Assembly (NCBI GenBank): GCA_902789175.1
Contig: CADANF010000026.1
Span: 1 to 33,878 of the forward strand
Origin: an uncultured Lachnospiraceae bacterium
GTDB lineage: Bacteria > Bacillota > Clostridia > Lachnospirales > Lachnospiraceae
Direction of reading: 5' to 3'
DNA: 33,878 nucleotides
In this document: positions 7,833 to 15,952 of the stretch, in pieces
Position numbering within the stretch: position 1 is the first letter of the stretch
Layout of the letters: each line of letters begins with the position of its first letter
Position numbers and translations under genes: made by a program
Notes under the pieces: generated by a model
What the model was told of the DNA's origin: nothing
Databases searched by the model: none
What the model saw: only the letters and a program-made list of their open reading frames with translations

Positions 7833-8282
7833 CTATATCAAGTCATTATCAAGAACCGCTTCATATAGCTCTTTTTTATTATGCACTATTGTATCCAAGT
7901 TCTCTATAAGAATATCGAATGATTCATCTCCAAAATCCATCAAGTATCCTAGACGTATATACAAATCCTTTTCTTCACCTATCTTTATAATCCATTTTGC
8001 ACAATTATCTCCACATGCCGATGCATTAAAAATGTGCTCAGAGTCATTATTCATTAAAATTAAAGTTTTAACCCCACCAGACAATCTTTCTGCTGGTATT
8101 GGTCCCAAAAACGGACTATCGATCAGTCTTGGGCCTTTCACTTCAGAACCATCTATATCCCTTATCATTTCAACAGTCATGGGATCTAGCATCCATTCAT
8201 CCTCATAGGTATTATTAAAAAAACTATCAGGATTAAATATATAGTTATCAGATTCTAAATCACCAAAATGAATTTTTAACAT
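7833..8282 (-). CDS. DUF4869 family protein
   Basis: A 149-residue soluble protein with the features of the Firmicute family DUF4869: start MLKIHFGDL, DEWMLDPMTVEMI (about residues 28-40), DIDGSEVKGPRLIDSPFLGPI (about 43-63), RLSGGVKTLILM (about 67-78) and a strongly conserved ASACGDNCAKWI (about 88-99). No signal peptide or membrane segment. Function is unknown. It has an AGGAG site 7 nt before the start, sits 28 nt after the amylase gene and is closely followed by the P-loop ATPase gene, so it is probably co-transcribed and may act with that ATPase. The LSGG motif looks like an ABC ATPase signature, but this protein has no Walker A. The family call is from memory of its motifs. Confidence 0.75.
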   Translation of the reverse strand: MLKIHFGDLESDNYIFNPDSFFNNTYEDEWMLDPMTVEMIRDIDGSEVKGPRLIDSPFLGPIPAERLSGGVKTLILMNNDSEHIFNASACGDNCAKWIIKIGEEKDLYIRLGYLMDFGDESFDILIENLDTIVHNKKELYEAVLDNDLI

Positions 8283-8310
8283 CTATTTTCTCCTTGTCAC
8301 ATGATTCTTT

Positions 8311-10242
8311 TTACCGGAAGCTCTTAACCCAATTTACCAATGAATTATGATAAACGTTGTCAGTTATAGTCTTTTTCATCTCCGGCGTTACTGGACCGTT
8401 ATTTCTCATCTTAACGAATATGCAATGCTGCAATTCTTCAATTGTCATTTCTTCATATGACACATCCCTGCAAACCAGAGTTTCTATATCTACTTCTTTC
8501 TGCTGAGAATCTAATATCTCGGAATCATCCGTATCATCTTGCTCTGAATCTTTCACCTCAGAATCATCCGTATCATCCTGTTTGGAATCTTTCGCCTCAG
8601 GATCATCCGTATCATCCTGTTTAGAATCTTTCGCCTCAGAATCATCTGTATCATCCTGTTTAGAATCTTTCGCCTCAGAATCATCTGTATCATCCTTTTC
8701 TACTTCATCTAGAAAATCTGTTGTTTTCTCTGCAGGATCATCCACATCAGATTCTTCCCTTACATCATCCCTCTGATCCCCGATTTTATTCATCACATCA
8801 AAAGGAAGCAGGATCATGCAGCTGTTGGCAGGAAGTAAAATATTAACCCTTCCTCCCTCAGAAATCACCTTATTGAATGAAATCATTTCATCAAAATGCG
8901 CTGAATTGCCATGTGAAGCTTCCTCATCAACAAAATCTTTCTTACCAGCAGAATCTCCACTCACAATTCCTTCATTAAGCAGGCAAGAATAATATTCCCC
9001 TATCCCTTCAGCGTCCACATTTATCCAGGCATCGTTATCGTCATTATTCATCATAACGATTACGTTTTCATTATCCAGCCTTCTTCTATAAGCATACTGT
9101 CTATTGGTAAGAAGCAACTCCTTGTAGCCACCATAAGAAAGAGACGCGCTTGCCTCTCTTATTCTTCCTAATATACTAATAGATTTTGTAATTGGATTAT
9201 TCTTTATTTCATCCTTATAATCTGCTAAAGAAAGCGCCGGTCTTAAATTCCAGTCAGAACCTCTCTCCTTCTTTCCCTCTATGCCAAACTCAGATCCATA
9301 ATATATAGAAGGAACTCCCGGCAAGGTATAACAAAGAGCATAAATAAGAATCTGGTGCCATTTATTTGCCACCTTACTTGCAATTCTTTCCACGTCATGA
9401 TTATCAGCAAAATTATAAAGTCTAAGCCCCAAAGGGTTCTGGCCCGCCATGTCATTGTTACGCCTCTCGGTATGGGCTATTTCAAAATAATTATGCTCAT
9501 TATGACCTGACCAAAGAGCTTTGTTCATGCTGTAATTGGTAACCGCGTGCAAATGTTCCTCGTTCACCCATCTTGTATAATCCCCGTGAATAACTTCTCC
9601 CATAAGGTAAAAGTCTGGCTTTACACAATTTGCAACACATCGCAAAGCTTTCATATAGTCAAAATCCAGCACATCCGCCGCATCTAACCTAAGGCCGTCA
9701 CAATCAAACTCATTAACCCAGAATCTTATAATTTCCTGAATGTAAGATATAACCTCAGGATTTCTCTGATTCAGCTTAACCAATCCATCATCTCCGCCCC
9801 AGTTATCATAGGAGAATCCATCATTAAAATAGTTATTTCCCCAAAAATTCACATTACAGAACCAATCTTTATATCTGGAATTTTCCCTATTTTCCCTAAC
9901 GTCTTTAAAAGCAAAGAAATCTCTTCCTACATGATTAAATACCGCATCAAATATCACTCTGATGCCCTTATGATGACATTTATTTACAAATTCTTTAAGA
10001 TCTTCGTTATCTCCAAGTCTTGAATCCAGCTTCTTATAATCTGTTGTTTCATAACCATGTCCCACAGATTCAAAAAGCGGTCCAATATAAATAGCATTAC
10101 AATTAAGACTCTTTATATGATCAATCCAAGCGTAAATGTTTCTTAGTAAATGCTCCTCTACTTTATAATCATTAGTATGCTTTGCCCCTGTAAGTCCAAG
10201 GGGATAAATATGATAAAATCTTGCCTCATCAAACCAAGCCAT
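8311..10242 (-). CDS. Cytoplasmic GH13 alpha-amylase-family enzyme with acidic repeat linker
   Basis: A 643-residue alpha-glucan hydrolase or transferase. The TIM-barrel domain (about residues 1-420) shows the four GH13 motifs: DAVFNH (about 99-104), GLRLDAAD with nucleophile Asp about 187, MGEV with acid/base Glu about 216, and ADNHD with Asp about 283. A beta-sandwich-like part follows (about 370-490). Then come five 13-residue acidic repeats of the DDTDDSEAKDSKQ type and a 62-residue C-terminal segment of unknown role. No signal peptide, so it probably acts on imported oligosaccharides or glycogen. The start at 10242 is preferred over 10302 because AAGGAG lies just before it and the GH13 core begins there. 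Exact substrate not predictable. Confidence 0.9.
   Translation of the reverse strand: MAWFDEARFYHIYPLGLTGAKHTNDYKVEEHLLRNIYAWIDHIKSLNCNAIYIGPLFESVGHGYETTDYKKLDSRLGDNEDLKEFVNKCHHKGIRVIFDAVFNHVGRDFFAFKDVRENRENSRYKDWFCNVNFWGNNYFNDGFSYDNWGGDDGLVKLNQRNPEVISYIQEIIRFWVNEFDCDGLRLDAADVLDFDYMKALRCVANCVKPDFYLMGEVIHGDYTRWVNEEHLHAVTNYSMNKALWSGHNEHNYFEIAHTERRNNDMAGQNPLGLRLYNFADNHDVERIASKVANKWHQILIYALCYTLPGVPSIYYGSEFGIEGKKERGSDWNLRPALSLADYKDEIKNNPITKSISILGRIREASASLSYGGYKELLLTNRQYAYRRRLDNENVIVMMNNDDNDAWINVDAEGIGEYYSCLLNEGIVSGDSAGKKDFVDEEASHGNSAHFDEMISFNKVISEGGRVNILLPANSCMILLPFDVMNKIGDQRDDVREESDVDDPAEKTTDFLDEVEKDDTDDSEAKDSKQDDTDDSEAKDSKQDDTDDPEAKDSKQDDTDDSEVKDSEQDDTDDSEILDSQQKEVDIETLVCRDVSYEEMTIEELQHCIFVKMRNNGPVTPEMKKTITDNVYHNSLVNWVKSFR
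8500..8694 (-). repeat. Five 39-bp tandem repeats inside the GH13 gene
   Basis: Five in-frame 39-nt units encode 13-residue acidic blocks of the DDTDDSEAKDSKQ type (variants SEVKDSEQ and SEILDSQQ at the C-terminal end). Inner copies are almost identical, so copy number is likely to vary between strains. Confidence 0.92.
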
Positions 10243-10344
10243 GTTGTTCTCCTTTTTTATTCTAATTCCCAGAAAATCCGCGAATTCTCCTTTTCTATCC
10301 AAATCCCGGAAATTCTCGTTGTTTTTTTATTCCAATTCCGGAAG
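10243..10344 (-). repeat. Imperfect tandem repeat carrying a Shine-Dalgarno upstream of the GH13 gene
   Basis: Three diverged units, roughly 10319-10344, 10283-10318 and 10243-10282, follow the pattern of a CCGGAATT-like word, GGATA/GAATA, A-run, then GGAGAA-like. Two units carry AAGGAG; the last is the working ribosome-binding site. The first unit overlaps the 3' end of the GGDEF/EAL gene. Confidence 0.45.
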
Positions 10345-12705
10345 GCTTCCTTCCTTTACTCTATTCTTTATATTATCTAATGTATCAGGTTTACTGAAAT
10401 AATACCCCTGAATTCTCTCACATCCTACATCATCCAGGAATTTCTTCTGATCCTCTGTCTCAACCCCTTCAGTAAGAGTATGGATATTTAATTCCCGGGC
10501 CATTTCTATAACCTGTTTTATAATGATGGAATTCTTGTTACCCACCTTGAAATCCTTCATAAATCTCATATCAAGCTTAATAAGATCAAAATCGAAATCC
10601 TGAAGAAGATTAAGTGAAGAATAACCACTGCCAAAATCATCCATCCAAACTTCAAATCCAGCCTTGTGGAAAGCATCTACCTGTTCTTTTATAAAATCTA
10701 CACTTTCTGTAAATGCACTTTCTGTAATTTCAATATGAAGCTTGTCATGACTAATATTATGCTTATCCGTCATATCCGTAATAAGCTTAACAATGTCCTT
10801 ATCATAGAAATCATATCTTGAAAGATTTACTGAAATAGGAAAACCAAAATTCTCTTTTCTCTTTTCAAATTCTGTAAGAGCCATCTCTATAACATAAAGG
10901 TCATATTTCTTAATAAGTCTGTTATCCTCAAGGATAGGAATATAATCCCCGGGACTTATCATTCCCTTCACCGGATCCACCCACCTGGAAAGAGTCTCAG
11001 CCCCGCATATTTTACCGGTTTCACGAGACACCACCGGCTGATAAAAAACTTTAATCCAGCCATCCTTTAGTGCAGTATCAAAGTTCTTAAGAACATATTT
11101 TACCATCTTACTCTTATATTCAAGGCTCTTGTCATAATATCTTTCATGTTCATCGATATTATTCTTTATAGATTCCGCAGCCATCTTTGCATTGTCGCAG
11201 GCCTGATTAATTGTAAGGCCTTCTTCATAAATATAAATTCCAGATTTAAGTCCTACAGAGCTGTTGTTGGCATATTTCTTCACGTTATCCGCAATATATT
11301 TAAGGTTTTTCAGCACTTCATCATCAAAACAAAGAAGTACAAAATGATCATCTGAAAATCTTGCCACCAGCCTTCCTGGGAAATGAAGCCTCAGCTGATC
11401 AGCCACATATTTAAGTAGCTCATCTCCAGCAGTAAAGCCATTTTGCTCATTATAAACCTTGAAATTCTCAATATTTATATAGATAAAATCAACTTTTCTG
11501 TCTCTATCCAGAGTATTATGGATTATACGTTCTGCGTCTCTCATAAACATATTCATATCCAGAGCCCCGGTAAGAGTATCAATCCCCGCACCGATATCCC
11601 TTCTCTCGGTTCCATCAGACTTAAAATCATCCTTTGGATCATATTCAGCTCCAAGTGATCTTCCCTTACCATGATTATGGCTCCGGGTATAAAAAAGATC
11701 TGCTATACGATACATTTTTGAAAGATCATGATCTTTATTTTCTCCATAAACATATCCAACTGTAAATGTAGGATGGAAATTCTGCTGATTGACAACTATC
11801 CCCTTGATCTCCTTTCGCATTTCTTTAAGAACCTCAGATATGCTGTTGATATTCTCATATTCTGAGATGACAAGGAAAGTCTCCATAGTCATACGATACA
11901 CGTCATTTTTATCAAAATGTATTTTCAGAATCTTGGAAAATTCATTGATTATGGCTTCAGAAATCTCATGTCCATACATATCATTAAAAAATGAATAATC
12001 ATCTATTCCCACAACTCCAACAGCAATACGCTTTCCATCATATTCTGATATTCTTCTCATAAACGCCTGTCTGTTAGGAAGTCCTGTAGTATAATCCCTC
12101 TGGGCAGTATCCTGAGCATTTATCACATATTCTATATTATTAAGTCTCAGCTTAAGCATCATGATATTTACGATAAAACTTCCAATGTAGAATTCAAATA
12201 TATGAAAAAGGTCATACATTCTTGTATCCTGATCTTTCTTTAGAAATACAAGGATTGCAAATGCCGCGCACATCCCTGTTATATACATGATGACTCTTAT
12301 AGGAATATCCATTACAAATAAAGGGAAAATAATTATATAAAAAAAGAAAATAAAAGCCTCCTTATTGCCAGGCACAAAAACAGCACCTGTTAACATTGAA
12401 GCAACAATCGGAGGCGTAATAAGCAGATACATAAGTGCTACAGCTTTTTCCTTATCAAGAAGTTTTACAATAAACTTGCGGAATACAGCAATAAGAACAA
12501 AATAAATCAACTGACAGTAATTTACTATCCGTGCACCATGAACTAACGCTTCAGGCATGCTGTAATTCTCTTTTATGATAAGAAGCACAAGACTCATAAT
12601 AAGACCAATAAGCACATAATAAGTAAATGTAGACTTATTCTGTCTTGCTACATCTGCTCTCATCTTATTATATTTTTCTCTTCCATTAAACGATAACAAA
12701 GACAC
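10327..12705 (-). CDS. Membrane cyclic-di-GMP phosphodiesterase with two degenerate GGDEF domains and an EAL domain
   Basis: A 792-residue signalling protein. The N-terminus has about six hydrophobic segments (about residues 28-190). Two GGDEF-like domains follow (about 205-330 and 370-500). The first has RMTMETF and the second RFSDDHF where an active enzyme has RxGGDEF, so both are probably catalytically dead. The EAL domain (about 530-785) keeps its key residues: the Glu of AETL, the Asn of VNLS, IEITES, DDFGSGYSS, the Lys of LIKLD, EGVE and QGY. It therefore probably hydrolyses cyclic-di-GMP, with the GGDEF units as sensors. The start is GTG at 12705 with a GGGTGG site; a TATAAT at 12721-12726 is a weak promoter candidate. 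It may be read with the GH13 gene. Confidence 0.93.
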   Translation of the reverse strand: MSLLSFNGREKYNKMRADVARQNKSTFTYYVLIGLIMSLVLLIIKENYSMPEALVHGARIVNYCQLIYFVLIAVFRKFIVKLLDKEKAVALMYLLITPPIVASMLTGAVFVPGNKEAFIFFFYIIIFPLFVMDIPIRVIMYITGMCAAFAILVFLKKDQDTRMYDLFHIFEFYIGSFIVNIMMLKLRLNNIEYVINAQDTAQRDYTTGLPNRQAFMRRISEYDGKRIAVGVVGIDDYSFFNDMYGHEISEAIINEFSKILKIHFDKNDVYRMTMETFLVISEYENINSISEVLKEMRKEIKGIVVNQQNFHPTFTVGYVYGENKDHDLSKMYRIADLFYTRSHNHGKGRSLGAEYDPKDDFKSDGTERRDIGAGIDTLTGALDMNMFMRDAERIIHNTLDRDRKVDFIYINIENFKVYNEQNGFTAGDELLKYVADQLRLHFPGRLVARFSDDHFVLLCFDDEVLKNLKYIADNVKKYANNSSVGLKSGIYIYEEGLTINQACDNAKMAAESIKNNIDEHERYYDKSLEYKSKMVKYVLKNFDTALKDGWIKVFYQPVVSRETGKICGAETLSRWVDPVKGMISPGDYIPILEDNRLIKKYDLYVIEMALTEFEKRKENFGFPISVNLSRYDFYDKDIVKLITDMTDKHNISHDKLHIEITESAFTESVDFIKEQVDAFHKAGFEVWMDDFGSGYSSLNLLQDFDFDLIKLDMRFMKDFKVGNKNSIIIKQVIEMARELNIHTLTEGVETEDQKKFLDDVGCERIQGYYFSKPDTLDNIKNRVKEGSLPELE

Positions 12706-12770
12706 TAACCCACCCTTTACATTATATGTCCTTTCACGCCATTAGAATTATCATTTCTTAATAGCTTTAA

Positions 12771-13961
12771 CTACTTTAAGTATATAATCCTGTCTTCTTC
12801 AAGAGCCTTCTTATATAATGGCTCGATGATTCCTTCTAGCTTCTTCTCAGACTTTTCTATCATTGAAAGCGTTGGCTTTGTAACAGGATGCTTTGCCACG
12901 AAAATTGTGCAGCAATCCTCATATGGCTGAATTGATGTCTCGTAAGTCCCAATCTTTTGTGAGATATCAATTATTTCCTGCTTATCCATACCAATGAGAG
13001 GTCTATATACAGGCATTTCAACAGCATTATCAATTACCCCCAGCGAAAATGTTGTCTGGCTGGATACCTGTCCTATGGATTCACCAGTTACAAGGCACTG
13101 AGCATCTTCCATTTTAGCAATATCCTGAGCTACTCTGAACATAAATCTCTTCATTATGATAGTAAGCTGATCATGAGGACAGTTATCATAAATTGCCAGC
13201 TGAATCTCAGTAAAATTAATTACATGGAGTTTGAATGGTCCCGAATACTGAGAAACAATTGTTGCTAAATCCTGAACTTTCTCTAATGCTCTTTCTGATG
13301 TATAAGGAGGAGAATTAAAATACACTCCCTGCATTTCAACACCACGTTTACCAATCATCCAGGTTGCTACAGGACTATCAATACCACCGGAAATAAGGGA
13401 GATTGCTGTACCATTTGTTCCCACTGGAAGTCCTCCCGGTCCTGGAATCACATGAGAATAAATATATACCTTATCTCTTATTTCAACATTTATAATTACA
13501 TCTGGCTTATGTACATCAACTCTAAGTCCGTCCTTTTCAAAATTATTTAAAAGAACTTCTCCGAGTCTTGCGTCCATTTCCATGGTATGTATAGGGAATG
13601 ATTTATTATTTCTTCTGGCTTTCATCTTGAAAGTAAAGTTCATATCATCCTCATATACTTCTCTTACATATTCTGTAAGCAGTTCTGCAATAGCATCAAA
13701 CTCAAAGACCTCCGTTACTACTACAGGACAAACTCCTGTAATACCGAAAATTTTTGTAAGTTTTTCCATTACTCTGTCATAATCATAATCAGAATTACAA
13801 TCAACAAAGATTCTTCCATATTCTCTTCTTACGCTGAAGTCTCCTTCAGGTTTAAGTCTCATTCTGATTCTTTTGCAAAGAGTGTCCTCGAACACATATC
13901 TGTTTTTTCCCTTAGTACCTATCTCTGCATATTTTATTAGAAAACTCTTATAATCCATCAT
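12771..13961 (-). CDS. thiI: tRNA 4-thiouridine sulfurtransferase ThiI
   Basis: A 396-residue enzyme that adenylates and thiolates U8 of tRNA. An N-terminal ferredoxin-like/THUMP region (about residues 1-165) is followed by a PP-loop ATPase core with SGGIDSPVATW (about 188-198). C-terminal motifs include LVTGESIGQVSSQT and YEDCCTIF. The C-terminal rhodanese domain of the E. coli enzyme is absent, as in Bacillus, where a dedicated cysteine desulfurase (NifZ) passes sulfur directly. Exactly such a gene precedes it and overlaps by 1 nt (TAATG), so sulfur donor and acceptor are translationally coupled. A role in thiamin synthesis is less likely without the rhodanese domain. Confidence 0.96.
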   Translation of the reverse strand: MMDYKSFLIKYAEIGTKGKNRYVFEDTLCKRIRMRLKPEGDFSVRREYGRIFVDCNSDYDYDRVMEKLTKIFGITGVCPVVVTEVFEFDAIAELLTEYVREVYEDDMNFTFKMKARRNNKSFPIHTMEMDARLGEVLLNNFEKDGLRVDVHKPDVIINVEIRDKVYIYSHVIPGPGGLPVGTNGTAISLISGGIDSPVATWMIGKRGVEMQGVYFNSPPYTSERALEKVQDLATIVSQYSGPFKLHVINFTEIQLAIYDNCPHDQLTIIMKRFMFRVAQDIAKMEDAQCLVTGESIGQVSSQTTFSLGVIDNAVEMPVYRPLIGMDKQEIIDISQKIGTYETSIQPYEDCCTIFVAKHPVTKPTLSMIEKSEKKLEGIIEPLYKKALEEDRIIYLK

Positions 13962-15106
13962 TAACCTCTCTTGTAATGGCGAAGCTTCGGCAGTATTTCC
14001 TTAACCACGCTGATTGCATAATCCACTTCTTCAACTGTATTCATATCGCTAAAGCTAAATCTTAAGGTTGATTCCAGTAATTCCTTGTCAAGGCCAATGG
14101 AATTAAGGACTCCAGAAAGTTTTTTAGCACTGTTTGATGAACAAGCTGAACCAGAAGATACATAAACTCCCTTATCTTCAAGAGTATGAAGCATAACCTC
14201 AGCTCTTACTCCTTTAAAACTAAGGGATGCAATATGTGGAGCCTCCCCTGTATTGTCATAAACATCTTCGATCTTAACTAATTCACTTCTAAGTCTGTCT
14301 CGAAGACCTGCTATATATTTAGTCTTATTTTCAAAATCTTTAAATGTAAGCTCAACCGCCTTACCAAGTCCTGCTATTGCAGGTACATTTTCAGTTCCAG
14401 AACGCATTCCCTTCTGCTGACCACCGCCGTAAATAATCGGTCTTAGAAGTGTTCCCTTCTTAACATAAAGGAATCCTGAACCCTTAGGACCATGAATCTT
14501 ATGGCCGCTGACTGACATAAGGTCAATTCCCATTTTAGAAGGAATGATGCTTACCTTTCCGTATGCCTGAATGCAGTCAGAGTGAATGATCACATCAGGA
14601 TTTTTCTTCTTGCATAATTTTGCAATTTCCGCTACCGGCTGAAGGGCGCCAATCTCATTATTTATCATCATGCAGGACACAAGGATTGTATCCTCTCTAA
14701 CTGCATTTTTAAAATCTTCAGGATTTACCACGCCTTTTGAATCAGTTCCGATATAGGTTACTTCAAATCCTTCTTTTTCAAGGAATTTCATGACTTCAAG
14801 AACTGATGCATGTTCAATGGAACTTACAACTATATGCTTACCCTTGCGCCTCTTGGCAAGAGCTGTTCCAATGATAGCCATATTATTTGATTCTGTTCCA
14901 CCGGATGTATAAATTATCTCATCCATCTGACATCTTATAGAATCTGCAATAATTTTTGTTGCATCTTTAATAAAATGTTCCGCGTCTACGCCTTTTCTGT
15001 GAAGTGATGAAGGATTGCCATAGTCCTCTAACATCAATTTAACTACTAAATCAGCTACTTCCGGGTAGACTCTTGTAGTAGCTGAATTATCCAAATAACT
15101 TTCCAT
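13961..15106 (-). CDS. Cysteine desulfurase, NifZ-like partner of ThiI
   Basis: A 381-residue PLP enzyme that takes sulfur from cysteine as a persulfide. Visible motifs are YLDNSATT at the start, TSGGTESNN (about residues 68-76), the PLP lysine in SGHKIHGPKGSGF (about 199-211), GGGQQKGMRSGT (about 229-240), and the active-site Cys in SSGSACSS (about 318-325). Fused position before thiI matches the NifZ-ThiI pair of Bacillus that makes s4U in tRNA, so that role is inferred rather than general Fe-S assembly. An ATG at 15106 with GGAAAG before it is preferred over an in-frame TTG 12 nt upstream. Confidence 0.93.
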   Translation of the reverse strand: MESYLDNSATTRVYPEVADLVVKLMLEDYGNPSSLHRKGVDAEHFIKDATKIIADSIRCQMDEIIYTSGGTESNNMAIIGTALAKRRKGKHIVVSSIEHASVLEVMKFLEKEGFEVTYIGTDSKGVVNPEDFKNAVREDTILVSCMMINNEIGALQPVAEIAKLCKKKNPDVIIHSDCIQAYGKVSIIPSKMGIDLMSVSGHKIHGPKGSGFLYVKKGTLLRPIIYGGGQQKGMRSGTENVPAIAGLGKAVELTFKDFENKTKYIAGLRDRLRSELVKIEDVYDNTGEAPHIASLSFKGVRAEVMLHTLEDKGVYVSSGSACSSNSAKKLSGVLNSIGLDKELLESTLRFSFSDMNTVEEVDYAISVVKEILPKLRHYKRG

Positions 15107-15202
15107 TTTACTTTCCAACTTTTGTTTCTATGTTAATTTTTTATTATGTTCTTTTTTTCTTTGTTTGAGATTTATACAGCGTCGTTTGTCCCATTCATAT
15201 AA

Positions 15203-15952
15203 TTAGTATCCACCAATCTCAATCATAAATGAAAGAATTGAAAGACTTGTAAGTCCTGCTGTCTCTGTGCGAAGGATTCTATGTCCCAGGGATACAATTT
15301 TTGCCCCCGCTTCCTTTAATGCCTCAATCTCTTTATCTGCAAATCCACCTTCTGGTCCTATAAATATAGCTGCACTTTTTGCTTTTGTTGCAGCCTCTTT
15401 AAAGACTTCAAGTGAATATTCCATTCCCTTGGCACTTTCATAAGGAACAATTATCATGTCCAGTTCTGACGCCATATTAACAGCTTCTTTCATGGTCATA
15501 AAATTCTTTACTTCAGGGATTATGCCACGGCGAGACTGCTTTGAAGCTGACTCTGCAATAAGATTATATCTTTCTAATTTACGTGGTTTCTTCTTTTCAT
15601 CCAGCTTAACCACAGTTCTTTCCATCATCACAGGAATTATCGCCTTAGCGCCTATCTCCACAGCCTTCTCTATAATAAATTCCATCTTATCTGCCTTTGG
15701 AAGGCCCTGGAAGAGATAAATATCCACTGGAAGTTCTGCTGCATTGTCGCAGATATCTACAATATCTGCCACTACACATTCGTCATTCAAATCGCTAATA
15801 ACACAGGTATAATCACGACCTGAGCCATCTCCAACAGTTATCTCATCTCCATTTTTAAGTCTAAGGACATTTTTTATATGATTTACATCCTCTCCATATA
15901 TTTGGACTGATTTATCGGCTTCACTTACATCCGATACATAGAATCTATGCAT
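15203..15952 (-). CDS. rsmE: 16S rRNA m3U1498 methyltransferase RsmE
   Basis: A 249-residue SPOUT methyltransferase that uses SAM to methylate U1498 of 16S rRNA. An N-terminal PUA-like domain (about residues 1-75, with HRFYV and GEDVNHIKNVLR) is followed by the knotted domain with KADKMEFIIEKAVEIGA, IGPEGGF (about 198-204) and LGHRILRTETA (about 222-232). Length is standard. Its start overlaps the end of prmA by 8 nt, the same order as yqeT-yqeU downstream of dnaJ in Bacillus. Confidence 0.96.
   Translation of the reverse strand: MHRFYVSDVSEADKSVQIYGEDVNHIKNVLRLKNGDEITVGDGSGRDYTCVISDLNDECVVADIVDICDNAAELPVDIYLFQGLPKADKMEFIIEKAVEIGAKAIIPVMMERTVVKLDEKKKPRKLERYNLIAESASKQSRRGIIPEVKNFMTMKEAVNMASELDMIIVPYESAKGMEYSLEVFKEAATKAKSAAIFIGPEGGFADKEIEALKEAGAKIVSLGHRILRTETAGLTSLSILSFMIEIGGY

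Noticed and set aside
10243-10302. An upstream start for the GH13 protein adding 20 residues
   Set aside because: The extra residues come from the tandem repeat, and the ATG at 10242 has a proper AAGGAG.
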